From: JBBRHQ01 sp963840235
GTDB taxonomy: Bacteria > Actinomycetota > Thermoleophilia > Solirubrobacterales > 70-9
Length of the DNA stretch: 64,000 nt
NCBI GenBank assembly: GCA_963840235.1
Contig: CAWIYC010000005.1
Span: forward strand, 62,001 to 126,000
Reading direction: 5' to 3'
This document shows positions 1-7,985 of the stretch, one piece after another. Position numbers and translations under genes: made by a program. Every line of letters begins with the position of its first letter. Within the stretch, counting starts at the first letter, position 1. The notes under the pieces were generated by a model that had not been told where the DNA came from, did no database searches, and was given only the letters and a program-made list of their open reading frames with translations.

Positions 1-1490
1 GCCGCCGCGGTCGCCGCGGTGCGCCCCGGCCGGCGCTGGGAGTTCTCGCGGGCGAGGCGGCCGGTGAGGCCGCGCAGCTTCTCGAGCGGGATCCCGGTGA
101 CGGAGGCCAGCGGCCGCACCAGGCGGGGGCTGAACAGCGAGACCCCGAGGAGGATGAGGACGGCCCCGGCGCCCATCAGCCCGGCGGCCTGGCCGGAGTC
201 GGCGATGTTGCCGAAGAGCCCGGCGAGGAGCGCGGCCAGGCCGATCAGGGAGACCGCCACCGCCCCCAGCCCGTAGAGGAGGCCGTGGCGGCGCACCTCC
301 GGCAGCTCCCCCTCGCGCAGTGCCGCCAGCGGCGGCACCCTGGTCGAGCGCCAGGCGGGGGCCAGGGAGGAGACGAGCGTGACCGTGAGCCCGATCGCGA
401 GCGAGACGACGACCGTCCGCGTCTCGATCACCGGCGAGGTTGTCGGCAGGTCGATGCCGATCGCCTCGAACAGCGCCTGGATCCCCTTGGCGAAGGCGAT
501 CCCCCCGGCGAGGCCGGCGAGCGAGCCGAGCAGCCCGATCAGCGCCGCCTCGGCCACGACCGAGCCGAGAATCTGGCCGCGGGAGGCGCCCAGGGTGCGC
601 AGCATCGCGAACTCGCGCAGCCGTTGGGCGACCGTGATCGAGAAGGTGTTGAAGATGAGGAAGGCGCCGACGAAGAGCGCCACCCCGGCGAAGACGAGCA
701 GGGCGATCCGCAGGAAGCTGAGGTTGTCGCGGATCTCGCTCGACTGGCGGTTGGCGTTCTGCTGGCCGGTCTCGACCCGGACGTCCGGCGGGGCCACCTG
801 CTCGATCCGCTGCGCCAGCAGGCCGGCGGGCACCCCCTGCGCTGCGGCGACGGAGATCTGGTCGAAGCGGCCCTCGGTGTCGGTAATCCGCTGCGACTCC
901 GGCAGGGTCAGCTGGGCGATGCTGGCGCCGCCGAAGGAGGCGTTGCCGAGCCTGGTCAGGCCGACCAGCCGGTAGGTCCGGGCCCGTCGCTCGCCGGCGA
1001 TCCGGATCTTCTCGCCGACGCCGAGGCCGGCCGCGTCGGCGCCGGCCTCGTCGAGGGTGGCCTGGCGCGGGGTTCGCGGCTCGTGGCCGTCGGTGATGGT
1101 GAGCGACTCGAGCCGCTTCGGCATCGCCGAGGCGATGAACTTGGGTGAGAACTGGGAGCCGATCCGGTCGCCGTTCTGCTTGAAGAACCCGCCGGGGGTG
1201 AAGATCGCGCCGGCGGCCAGTGAGACTCCGCGGACCGCCCTCACCTTCGGCAGCAGGTCGGCCGGGAAGCTCGGGGTGGCGCCGCTCTCCTGCTTGACCG
1301 TCTCGCGGGCGGTGATGACGACGTCGGTGCCCTTCAGCGACTCGCTGAAGATCTCGTCGAAGGCGGAGTTGATGGTGTCGGTGAGGACATAGGTGCCGGC
1401 GACCAGCGCCACCCCGATGAAGACGGCCAGGGTGGTCGTCAGCGCCCGCCCCTTGCGCGCCCAGAGGTTCTTTGCGGCGAGCCTAGGCAA
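1..1490 (-). CDS. MacB/FtsX-type ABC transporter permease, partial (C-terminus outside window)
   Basis: Membrane subunit of a MacB-like ABC exporter, partner of the ATPase just upstream. Translating the minus strand from a TTG at 1490 gives MPRLAAKNLWARKGRAL, a first membrane helix (about residues 13-35), a periplasmic domain of about 200 residues, then an FtsX block of three helices ending in PAWRSTRVPPLAALRE, the usual cytoplasmic end of such a block. Two more helices follow, and the frame leaves the window at the NSQRRPGRTAATA motif that normally opens the second FtsX block. About 496 residues are visible; the missing part is probably one more FtsX block. The TTG start overlaps the ATPase stop by 8 nt, so the two are translationally coupled. 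The substrate is unknown; peptides, lipids and lipoproteins are all possible for this family. Confidence 0.88.
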   Translation of the reverse strand, partial: MPRLAAKNLWARKGRALTTTLAVFIGVALVAGTYVLTDTINSAFDEIFSESLKGTDVVITARETVKQESGATPSFPADLLPKVRAVRGVSLAAGAIFTPGGFFKQNGDRIGSQFSPKFIASAMPKRLESLTITDGHEPRTPRQATLDEAGADAAGLGVGEKIRIAGERRARTYRLVGLTRLGNASFGGASIAQLTLPESQRITDTEGRFDQISVAAAQGVPAGLLAQRIEQVAPPDVRVETGQQNANRQSSEIRDNLSFLRIALLVFAGVALFVGAFLIFNTFSITVAQRLREFAMLRTLGASRGQILGSVVAEAALIGLLGSLAGLAGGIAFAKGIQALFEAIGIDLPTTSPVIETRTVVVSLAIGLTVTLVSSLAPAWRSTRVPPLAALREGELPEVRRHGLLYGLGAVAVSLIGLAALLAGLFGNIADSGQAAGLMGAGAVLILLGVSLFSPRLVRPLASVTGIPLEKLRGLTGRLARENSQRRPGRTAATAA

Positions 1491-2271
1491 GCTGCTTCAT
1501 GTACTCGATCACCTGCTCGGCCGACCCCGGCGCGGCGTCGTGGACGATCGAGCCGTCGCGGAGCGCCAGCATGCGGTCGGCATGGGCCGCCGCCTCGGGG
1601 TCGTGGGTGACCATGATCACGGTCTGGCCGAACTCGTCGACCGCGCCCCGCAGCAGGTCGAGGACGTCGGCGGAGGCCTTCGAATCGAGGTTCCCGGTCG
1701 GCTCGTCGGCGAAGACGACCGCCGGCTTGGAGACAAGGGCGCGGGCGACGGCGACGCGCTGCTGCTGGCCGCCGGAGAGCTCCGAGGGCCGGTGGCTGCG
1801 GCGGTCGGAGAGGCCGACGGTGCGGATCAGCTGCTCGAGCCAGTCGCGATCGGGCTGCTTGCCGGCGATCGAGAGCGGCAGGACGATGTTCTCCTCCGCC
1901 GTCAGCACCGGCAGCAGGTTGAAGAACTGGAAGATGAAGCCGAGCCGCTCACGCCGCAGCTTGGTCAGCTCGCCGTCGTCGAGGGTGGTTATCTCGACGC
2001 CGTCGAGCTTGACCGAGCCGGAGGTCGGCCGGTCGAGTCCGGCGAGGATGTGCATCAGCGTCGACTTGCCCGAGCCCGAGGGTCCCATGATCGAGCTGAA
2101 GCGGCCGCGCTCGAAGGCGACAGTGACCCCGACGAGGGCGTCCACCGCGGCCTCGCCCTCGCCGAAACGGCGGCAGAGGTCGGTGGCGACGACGATCTCA
2201 TCGCCCCTCGCCTGACCTGCGGCGGCTGCGGCGCCGTCGGCGGTCGCGGTGTCCTTTTCGGGGTCCGGCAT
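1483..2271 (-). CDS. MacB/LolD-type ABC transporter ATP-binding protein
   Basis: ATPase of 262 residues that powers the adjacent FtsX-type permease. It has a complete nucleotide-binding domain: Walker A GPSGSGKST, Q-loop FIFQFFNLLP, signature LSGGQQQRV, Walker B VVFADEPTGNLDS and the H-loop in VTHDPEAAAHADR. The EPTGNLD form and the FFNLLP Q-loop are typical of the MacB/LolD/FtsE branch. The N-terminus has a short Ala/Gly-rich tail before the domain begins near residue 25. It ends inside the start of the permease gene, giving a two-gene operon with the ATPase first. Substrate cannot be read from the sequence. Confidence 0.95.
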   Translation of the reverse strand: MPDPEKDTATADGAAAAAGQARGDEIVVATDLCRRFGEGEAAVDALVGVTVAFERGRFSSIMGPSGSGKSTLMHILAGLDRPTSGSVKLDGVEITTLDDGELTKLRRERLGFIFQFFNLLPVLTAEENIVLPLSIAGKQPDRDWLEQLIRTVGLSDRRSHRPSELSGGQQQRVAVARALVSKPAVVFADEPTGNLDSKASADVLDLLRGAVDEFGQTVIMVTHDPEAAAHADRMLALRDGSIVHDAAPGSAEQVIEYMKQLA

Positions 2272-2314
2272 GACCTCAGTTTGACCTACCCGCGATCGCG
2301 GCGATCACACCGGG

Positions 2315-3151
2315 TCACAGCGGCTGCTCCAGTGGGACTCCCCTGGCGTCGCAGGGGATCAGGACCTCGGGGTACCTGACGGCTCGTTCGCGCTCCAGCG
2401 CAGCCTGCGTGCCGCGCATCGCCTTCGGCGTGATCGCACCGGCGTGGCTGCCGTAGGCGCTGTCGAGGAAGGCGATCGTTAGCAGGCTGGCACTGACAAC
2501 GGTGGTGACCGCGACCACCATCAGGACCTGCGAGTCGCGGCGCTCGCGGCGGTCGGCGAAATAGAGCGCGTAGGAGACCACCGCCAGCCCGGCGATGACC
2601 AGCAGGAACCAGATCGAGCCAGGGACGAAGGGGTCGGCCTCCGCCAGGCGTGCGCGACGGGCGCCGCGGCGGGCATCGGTCTCGTCGAACCAGTTCTGCT
2701 GGGCGTTGCTCGCCGTCACCCCGACCGGGCGAACCGTCTCGAAGGTGGTCTCGAGCCGCGACTCCCAGCCGCTGACGAGGTCACTGGCGCGATCGTCGGC
2801 CATCGCCTCCCACTCGTCGTGGACGACCGCGCGCGCGTAGCAGATGAGGTCCCCCTGGAGGGCCCTGCGGGCGGGGCCCGGGAAGGCGTCGGCCGCGTGG
2901 AAGAGGGCGGCCGTGGCGCCGGCCTCTGTGCGGGCGCTGGAGCGGGCCGAGGCGTAGCTCTGGAAGGCGATGAGAAAGACGAACCCGACCATCACCGCGA
3001 AGATCGTCCCGGTGACGGTGAATGCCCCCGCGGCCACCTGCGAGTCGTGGAAGAAGCCGCCGGCGGGGGCGCGGCGGCGGATCAGCGACATCGCCCCGAC
3101 CGCAGCGAGGTCGGCGGCGACGACGATCAGCGCGATCAGCCAGAGATCCAC
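2315..3151 (-). CDS. DUF4239-like (bestrophin-like) membrane protein
   Basis: Integral membrane protein of 278 residues starting at GTG 3151 (VDLWLIALIVV); the frame is open further upstream but would run into the divergent gene at 3198. Two N-terminal helices (about residues 3-24 and 42-63) are followed by a soluble helical region of about 110 residues and two C-terminal helices (about 183-203 and 211-232). This 2+2 layout with the conserved AVMVGFVFLIAFQSY stretch matches DUF4239 proteins, which have been likened to bestrophin channels. The function of the family is not established. It is divergent from the TVP38-like gene with a gap of only 46 bp. Confidence 0.75.
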   Translation of the reverse strand: MDLWLIALIVVAADLAAVGAMSLIRRRAPAGGFFHDSQVAAGAFTVTGTIFAVMVGFVFLIAFQSYASARSSARTEAGATAALFHAADAFPGPARRALQGDLICYARAVVHDEWEAMADDRASDLVSGWESRLETTFETVRPVGVTASNAQQNWFDETDARRGARRARLAEADPFVPGSIWFLLVIAGLAVVSYALYFADRRERRDSQVLMVVAVTTVVSASLLTIAFLDSAYGSHAGAITPKAMRGTQAALERERAVRYPEVLIPCDARGVPLEQPL

Positions 3152-3197
3152 GCCGCGGGATCTAACGCCACGCCCCGGACGGCGGCATACTTGCCGG

Positions 3198-3932
3198 GTG
3201 GAGGACCACGCCAGCCCCGGGCCGCCGCTGGCGGGAGTTCTGATCACCCTTGCCGGAGTAGCCCTCGCCGCGGTGATCGTGCTCACCGTCCATCCGCTCA
3301 ATCAGGCAGTCGGCGCCGCCATCTCCGGGGACACCAAGGAGGTGCGCAACCAGGTGGAGGACCTCGGCTTCGGCGGGCCGCTGATCATCCTGGCGCTGCA
3401 GATGATCCACGCCGTCGTCTTCTACCCGGCGGAGTTGATCGACGCCGCGGCCGGCTTCGCCTACGGCTTCCTCGGCGGCTTCGTCCTGGTGCAGACGGGC
3501 TGGGTGCTCTCCGGCCTGCTCTCCTACGGGATCGGCAATTGGGCCGGGCGGCCGCTGCTCCACCGCCTGCTCGGCACCGAGCGCTTCGAGCGGATCGAGG
3601 CGATGATCGAGCGCGGCGGCGTCACCCTGCTGCTGACGATGCGACTGCTCCCGATCGTCCCCTTCAGCCTCGTCTCAACCGCTGCCGGGACCGCCAGGGT
3701 GCCGGTTTGGCGCTTCACCTGGACGACGGCGGTCGGCTACGCGCCGATCACCGCGATCTCGGTCTACCTCGGGACCAAGCTGGAGAACTTCTCCTTCGAG
3801 GACCCGACGGTGCTGCTCGGGATCGGCGGTCTGCTGGCGCTGATCGGGGTCGCCCACTGGCTGGTGCCGCGCCGCAGGGACAAGAGCGAAAGAAGAGAAG
3901 AGCCGCCGGCCCGGGGGCCGGCGGCTCGGTGA
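3198..3932 (+). CDS. TVP38/TMEM64 (DedA/SNARE-associated) family membrane protein
   Basis: Polytopic membrane protein of 244 residues from GTG 3198. The SNARE-associated (VTT) core is visible: a re-entrant segment with FYPAELIDAAAGFAYGFLGG, then the GNWAGRPLL loop, and MRLLPIVPFSLVSTAAGTA before the last helices. DedA and VTT proteins are implicated in lipid scrambling and proton-motive-force homeostasis; the specific role here is unknown. The last codons encode the Pro/Ala/Arg tail and contain a strong GC hairpin (listed separately). The gene converges on the acyl-CoA dehydrogenase gene. Confidence 0.85.
   Translation: MEDHASPGPPLAGVLITLAGVALAAVIVLTVHPLNQAVGAAISGDTKEVRNQVEDLGFGGPLIILALQMIHAVVFYPAELIDAAAGFAYGFLGGFVLVQTGWVLSGLLSYGIGNWAGRPLLHRLLGTERFERIEAMIERGGVTLLLTMRLLPIVPFSLVSTAAGTARVPVWRFTWTTAVGYAPITAISVYLGTKLENFSFEDPTVLLGIGGLLALIGVAHWLVPRRRDKSERREEPPARGPAAR
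3900..3927 (+). terminator. GC-rich hairpin at the 3' end of the TVP38-like gene
   Basis: A perfect 12-bp inverted repeat (GAGCCGCCGGCC / GGCCGGCGGCTC) with a 4-nt loop overlaps the last codons of the gene. A second weaker repeat, CCTGCCCA...TGGGCAGG, follows in the 50-bp gap before the convergent acyl-CoA dehydrogenase stop. No T-tract follows, so a factor-independent terminator is not certain. Confidence 0.45.
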
Positions 3933-3981
3933 AACGGGTTCCCTGCCCAGGCGGGAAGGCACCCTGGTTGGGCAGGCGAGC

Positions 3982-5208
3982 CTAGGCGGCGGCGGGGGCT
4001 GCCTCGGCGACCTTCTCGTCGGCCTCTCGCCCCTTGGCCTCGGTCTCGATGTTCTCGTCGATGTTGCGGGGCAGCAGCACCTCGCGGGCGATGACCAGGC
4101 GCTGGATCTGGCTGGTGCCCTCATATAGCTGCATGATCTTGGCGTCGCGCATCAGCTTCTCGACGGGATACTCCTTGATGAAGCCGTAGCCGCCGTAGAC
4201 CTGGACGGCGTCGGTGGTGACCTCCATCGCCGAGTCGGCGGCGAAGCGCTTGGCCTCCGAGGAGGCGAGCGTGTTGCGCTTGCCGTGGTCGAGCTGGACG
4301 GCTGAGAGCCAGGTCAGGAGGCGACCGGCGTCGACCTTGGTCGCCATGTCGGCGATCAGGAACTGGATCGCCTGGTGCATCGCGATCGGGACGCCGAACT
4401 GGACCCGCTCCTTCGAGTACTCCGAAGCGAACTCGAACGCCGAGCGGGCGATCCCGACCGCCATCGCGGCGACGCCGGGACGGGTGCGGTCGAGGGTCAT
4501 CATCGCCAGCTTGAAGCCGTGGTTCTCCTCGCCCAGCAGGTTCTCCGCCGGGACCTCGACCTCGTCGAAGGTGATGGTCGCGGTATTCGAGGCCCGCTGG
4601 CCCATCTTGTCCTCCTTCTTGTCGACGGTGACGTTGTCCTGCTTGCCGTCGACGACGAAGGCGCTGATGCCGCGGTGGCCCTGCTCGGGGTCGGTCTTGG
4701 CGTAGACCGTGAACCAGTCGGCGTAGCCGCCGTTGGTGATGAAGCACTTGGAGCCGTTGATGACGTACTTGTCGCCCTTCTTCACGGCACGGGTCTTCAT
4801 CCCGCTGACATCGGAGCCGGCGTCGGGCTCGGTCAGGCAGAAGCTGGCGAGCTTGGGCTCCTCGATCAGCATCCCGAGGTACTTCTTCTTGGTCGCCTCG
4901 GAGCCGCCGAGGGCGACCGGCGCCGAGGCGAGGCCGTTGGCGGCGAGGCTGGTGCCGATGCCCGAGCATCCCCAGCCGAACTCCTCCTCGATCAGGCAGC
5001 CGGAGAGGTAGTCGAGGCCGGGACCGCCGTAGGCCTCGGGGGTGTGGGTGTTCATCAACCCGACCTCCCAGGCCTTGTCGACGATCTCCTGCGGCCAGGT
5101 GCCGTCGCGGTCGTAATCCCAGGCGACGGGGCGGATCTCCTTCTCGGCGAAGTTGTGCGCCAGCTCGCGCAGGTCCTTCTGCTCGTCGGTGAGAGTGAAG
5201 TCAACCAT
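3982..5208 (-). CDS. acyl-CoA dehydrogenase
   Basis: FAD-dependent acyl-CoA dehydrogenase of 408 residues, catalysing alpha,beta-dehydrogenation of an acyl-CoA with electrons passing to ETF. Both family signatures are present: LTEPDAGSD near the flavin site and the C-terminal GGYGFIKEYPVEKLMRD...YEGTSQIQ, whose Glu (about residue 363) sits at the catalytic-base position. Start chosen at MVDFTLTDEQKDLREL because AAAGGAG lies 7-13 nt upstream; the frame is open further upstream into the promoter. The C-terminus has an acidic, Ala-rich tail of about 20 residues not typical of the core fold. Chain-length specificity cannot be assigned. A TetR-type palindrome lies about 70 bp upstream, suggesting ligand-responsive control as seen for fatty-acid regulons. 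Confidence 0.93.
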   Translation of the reverse strand: MVDFTLTDEQKDLRELAHNFAEKEIRPVAWDYDRDGTWPQEIVDKAWEVGLMNTHTPEAYGGPGLDYLSGCLIEEEFGWGCSGIGTSLAANGLASAPVALGGSEATKKKYLGMLIEEPKLASFCLTEPDAGSDVSGMKTRAVKKGDKYVINGSKCFITNGGYADWFTVYAKTDPEQGHRGISAFVVDGKQDNVTVDKKEDKMGQRASNTATITFDEVEVPAENLLGEENHGFKLAMMTLDRTRPGVAAMAVGIARSAFEFASEYSKERVQFGVPIAMHQAIQFLIADMATKVDAGRLLTWLSAVQLDHGKRNTLASSEAKRFAADSAMEVTTDAVQVYGGYGFIKEYPVEKLMRDAKIMQLYEGTSQIQRLVIAREVLLPRNIDENIETEAKGREADEKVAEAAPAAA

Positions 5209-5279
5209 CTCGGCGAGGCTCCTTTGTGTCTGTGGATAAGCCTTGGATTTGGGTGGCGCCAAGCGGGCGCCACACTTGA

Positions 5280-5295
5280 TTGACTGGTCAGTCAA
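5280..5295. promoter_or_regulatory. palindromic operator candidate upstream of acyl-CoA dehydrogenase
   Basis: TTGACTG-GT-CAGTCAA is a perfect 7+7 bp inverted repeat with a 2-bp spacer. It lies in the 250-bp region between the divergent acyl-CoA dehydrogenase (start 5208) and the gene at 5458. A second arm, CCAGTC (5296-5301), can pair with GACTGG inside the palindrome. Size and form resemble sites bound by TetR-family fatty-acid and acyl-CoA regulators. No regulator gene lies next to it. Apart from this site and the dehydrogenase ribosome-binding site I see nothing else in 5209-5457. Confidence 0.5.
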
Positions 5296-5457
5296 CCAGT
5301 CCAAAGATTAGCGGATCGGGCTCCTGACCCGGTCGGATCTCCCAATTTTGGGGATGGCCTCGCCCGTCCCGCAAGGGAAGGCGAAATCGGCGCCTGGCGC
5401 CCCGCCCCGCCGGAAGGCCCCCTAGCCACGACGGGGGCCGCGGCGTACCCTTGGTGC

Positions 5458-5934
5458 GTGTCTCTTCCGCTTGCCACGGCGGCGCTCGACAACGGCAAGA
5501 TCCTGCTGTTCGTGGCGCTGGTAGCGCTGCCGATCGCCGCGGTCGCGTTCGCCGGCGCCGGCAAGGCGCTGAAGACCCTCGGCAAGGGCCGCTTCGCGAT
5601 CGAGCAGGAGCTGCCCGCACCCCGCACCCTGGGCCCACCGCCCCCGGTGAGCCCGGCCGTGCGCGAGGCCGAGGTGCGGCAGATGCTGGAGGCGAAGTCC
5701 TACAGGCGCCAGCAGCGCGGGGAGGCGCCGCTCGACGTCGAGGCCGAGGTCGAGCGGATGCTGGCGACGCCCCAGCCGGGCGTCGGGATGGGGATGGACG
5801 CCCAGCTGCGCGAAGAGGTCCGCCAGCTGGTCGTCGCCCGCAACGAGCGACGGATGCGGAAGGGCCAGCAGCCGCTCGACGTCGAGGCCGAGATCCGGCG
5901 CCAGTTCGCCGATCTCGACAACCTCGGCCAGTAG
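5458..5934 (+). CDS. small membrane-anchored protein with two SHOCT-like repeats
   Basis: Hypothetical protein of 158 residues from GTG 5458. One N-terminal helix (residues 15-33) anchors a charged cytoplasmic tail. The tail holds an internal duplication: residues 69-102 (REAEVRQMLEAKSYRRQQRG, then APLDVEAEVERML) align with 118-151 (REEVRQLVVARNERRMRKGQ, then QPLDVEAEIRRQF). Each unit looks like a short SHOCT-like oligomerisation motif separated by a Gly/Met linker. No enzymatic motif is visible. It leads a same-strand run with the genes at 6008, 6352 and 6822. Confidence 0.7.
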   Translation: MSLPLATAALDNGKILLFVALVALPIAAVAFAGAGKALKTLGKGRFAIEQELPAPRTLGPPPPVSPAVREAEVRQMLEAKSYRRQQRGEAPLDVEAEVERMLATPQPGVGMGMDAQLREEVRQLVVARNERRMRKGQQPLDVEAEIRRQFADLDNLGQ

Positions 5935-6007
5935 CACGTTCCCTGGCCCGGAGTCAGTCCGGGTCGGTCGGCCCCCCCACTCGACCCAGTTTGTAGGATC
6001 GCTGCCT

Positions 6008-6346
6008 ATGGCCGAACCGCGCGAGGAGAACGTCTACGAGATCGAGCAGTTGCTGGTCCAGCCCGGCACCTACTTCAACCCCCAGACCGAGGTCGTGGTC
6101 GTCGTCGACGATTCCACCTCCCTCGACCAGGAAGTCTTCAACATGGAGGCCTACGAGGGGGCCGATTGGGTTCGGATCTCCGACGAGGTCCCGATCGACG
6201 AGGACAGCCGCGACCGCCTGCTGGAGGCCTTCCAGACGCACTATCACCCGGGCAACACCGGCTCCGTTTCGGCGACGGCGCTGGAGCAGGGCGACGAAGA
6301 GATAGACGAGGACGAGGACGGCCAGGACCCCGGCCGGGAGGACTGA
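6008..6346 (+). CDS. small acidic conserved hypothetical protein
   Basis: Protein of 112 residues beginning MAEPREENVYEIEQLL. The first 80 residues look folded (YFNPQTEVVVVVDDSTSLD and DWVRISDEVPIDEDS resemble beta-strand and helix segments). The last 20 residues are almost entirely Asp/Glu (QGDEEIDEDEDGQDPGRED). No signal peptide or membrane helix. It lies 5 bp before the bcp start, so it is probably cotranscribed. I do not recognise the family. Confidence 0.65.
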   Translation: MAEPREENVYEIEQLLVQPGTYFNPQTEVVVVVDDSTSLDQEVFNMEAYEGADWVRISDEVPIDEDSRDRLLEAFQTHYHPGNTGSVSATALEQGDEEIDEDEDGQDPGRED

Positions 6347-6351
6347 CGGCG

Positions 6352-6825
6352 ATGCTCTCCGTGGGCGACGCTGCCCCCGAGTTCACCCTCCCGGACCAGA
6401 ACGGCGACGAGGTCAGCCTCTCCGACCTTCGCGGCCAGACCGTCGTCCTCTATTTCTACCCGCGCGCCGACACCCCCGGCTGCACCACCCAGGCCTGCGG
6501 CATCCGCGATCACCGCAGTGACTACGAGGCGGCCGGCGCCCGCGTGCTCGGGGCCTCGCCCGACGACGTGTCCGCGGTGAAGAAGTTCGCCGACAAGCGG
6601 GACCTCGACTTCACCCTGCTCGCCGACGCCGACCACGCGGTGGCCGAGGCCTACGGGACATGGGTCGAGAAGTCGATGTACGGGAAGAAGTACATGGGGG
6701 TCCAGCGCGCGACCTTCATCATCGACGGAGACGGGAAGATCGCCCGCGCCTTCCCCAAGGTCTCGCCGAAGACGCACGACGAGGTCGTGCTGGAAGCGCT
6801 TGGGGAGCTGGCGGCCTCGGCATGA
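6352..6825 (+). CDS. bcp: Bcp/PrxQ-type thioredoxin-dependent peroxiredoxin
   Basis: Thiol peroxidase of 157 residues that reduces hydrogen peroxide and organic hydroperoxides. The active site is intact: TPGCTTQACGIRD gives peroxidatic Cys44 and resolving Cys49, the five-residue spacing typical of atypical 2-Cys Bcp proteins. The fold signature YFYPRADTPGCT, the GVQRATFIIDGDGKI strand pair and the overall length fit the family. Cytosolic, no signal peptide. Its TGA overlaps the ATG of the MOSC gene (ATGA), so the two are coupled. Confidence 0.95.
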   Translation: MLSVGDAAPEFTLPDQNGDEVSLSDLRGQTVVLYFYPRADTPGCTTQACGIRDHRSDYEAAGARVLGASPDDVSAVKKFADKRDLDFTLLADADHAVAEAYGTWVEKSMYGKKYMGVQRATFIIDGDGKIARAFPKVSPKTHDEVVLEALGELAASA

Positions 6826-7307
6826 GCGGGTCCGCCGGCACCGTCGAGGGGATCTTCGTCTCGCCCCGGTTCGAGCAGCTTCCGCAACCGGTCGAGGAGG
6901 TCGAGATCGTGCCCGGCAGGGGCATCCGCGGCGACCGCTACTTCGCCCCCGAGGGCAAGGAGTGGCGCGGCGAGGAGCGCGGTCAGGACCTGACCCTGAT
7001 CGAGGCCGAGGCGCTTGAGGCGCTCGAGGCCGAGCACGGGATCGCGCTGGCACCGGCGGCCTCACGCCGGAACGTCCTCACCCGCGGCATCGGCCTCAAC
7101 GACCTGGTCGGCAAGCGCTTCCAGGTGGGAGAGGTCGAGTGCGAGGGCGTCGAGCTGTGCGAGCCCTGCAACCACCTTCAGGGACTGACCGAGCCCGGGG
7201 TCCTGCGCGGACTCGTGCACCGCGGCGGCCTCCGCGCCGACGTCCTGCGCGAGGGCAGCATCCGGGTCGGGGACGCCGTCACGCCGGACCCAGCCGCGTC
7301 CGCCTGA
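6822..7307 (+). CDS. MOSC-domain protein
   Basis: MOSC (Mo-cofactor sulfurase C-terminal) domain protein of 161 residues. Recognisable segments are VEIVPGRGIRGDRYF, RNVLTRGIGLNDLVGKRFQ and the conserved cysteine in LCEPCNHL, followed by GLRADVLREGSIRVGD. Stand-alone MOSC proteins of this size (YiiM/YuaD-like) are thought to handle molybdenum-cofactor-linked sulfur or N-hydroxylated substrates; the substrate here is unknown. It starts within the bcp stop codon (ATGA). No molybdenum enzyme is encoded in the window. Confidence 0.9.
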   Translation: MSGSAGTVEGIFVSPRFEQLPQPVEEVEIVPGRGIRGDRYFAPEGKEWRGEERGQDLTLIEAEALEALEAEHGIALAPAASRRNVLTRGIGLNDLVGKRFQVGEVECEGVELCEPCNHLQGLTEPGVLRGLVHRGGLRADVLREGSIRVGDAVTPDPAASA

Positions 7308-7317
7308 CGGGCAGGCG

Positions 7318-7860
7318 GTGAGCGACCCCCGGACCGAGCGCCTCGACGCCGAGCGACCGTCCGGCGCGGAGCACCTGGAGTTCCTGGCGGACCTCTTCGC
7401 CGACCCCGAGATCGCCCGCTGGCACTGGCCCGAGACCAACCGCGGCGGCGGCCCCCGCAGCGCCACGCAGTCGCGCGAGTTCCACCTGCGGAGCGCCGAG
7501 CACTGGCGGGAGCACGGCCACGGCTGGTGGCTGTGGCGCGATCGCGAACGCGGCGAGCTCGTCGCCCGCGTCGGCCTCGCCCGCATCTCGGTCGAGGGAC
7601 GACCCGCGGTCGAGCTCGGCTGGAGCGTCCCCGTCGCAGCGCAGGGTCAGGGCTACGCCACCGAGGCGGCGATTGCCTCCCTCGGCTACGCCTTCACCGA
7701 AGCCGGCCTCGCGGACGTCGTCAGCCTCACCTGGGCCGAGAACGCGGCCTCCCGGCGGGTGATGGAGAAGGCCGGCTTCGGTTTCGACCGCCAGATCGAG
7801 CACGCCAACCTCCCCCATCTCCTCTACAGCGCCCGCGCCGGGGAGTGGTCGCCGCCCTGA
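7318..7860 (+). CDS. GNAT family N-acetyltransferase (RimJ/RimL-like)
   Basis: Acetyl-CoA-dependent acetyltransferase of 180 residues from GTG 7318. The order fits RimJ/RimL-type GNATs: TERLDAERPSGAEHLEFLADLF start, ELGWSVPVAAQGQGYATEA as the acetyl-CoA-binding motif A (Q-x-x-G-x-A form), and WAENAASRRVMEKAGFGF as motif B. The substrate is not predictable; ribosomal proteins, aminoglycosides and small amines are all known for this group. It follows the MOSC gene by 10 bp and ends the run that begins at 5458. Confidence 0.85.
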   Translation: MSDPRTERLDAERPSGAEHLEFLADLFADPEIARWHWPETNRGGGPRSATQSREFHLRSAEHWREHGHGWWLWRDRERGELVARVGLARISVEGRPAVELGWSVPVAAQGQGYATEAAIASLGYAFTEAGLADVVSLTWAENAASRRVMEKAGFGFDRQIEHANLPHLLYSARAGEWSPP

Positions 7861-7899
7861 CGTGGGACGCCGATTCACTGCGGGCAGAGCGAGCGGCCC

Positions 7900-7945
7900 G
7901 CCGAATGTTCAGTACGTCACCTCATTGGTGACTCAGATCACCCTC
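7900..7945 (-). repeat. 46-bp 3'-UTR element, copy C
   Basis: Reads on the minus strand, 41 nt after the antiporter stop at 7986 and in that gene's orientation. Core GTGATCTGAGTCACCAATGA, then GGTGAC. It contains a perfect 6-bp stem with a 5-nt loop (GTCACC-AATGA-GGTGAC). It matches copies at 22123-22168 and 51117-51162. Confidence 0.7.
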
Positions 7946-7985
7946 GCGGGAGAAGAGCCGGCTGAGGGACGGATTGCGCCGCGGG

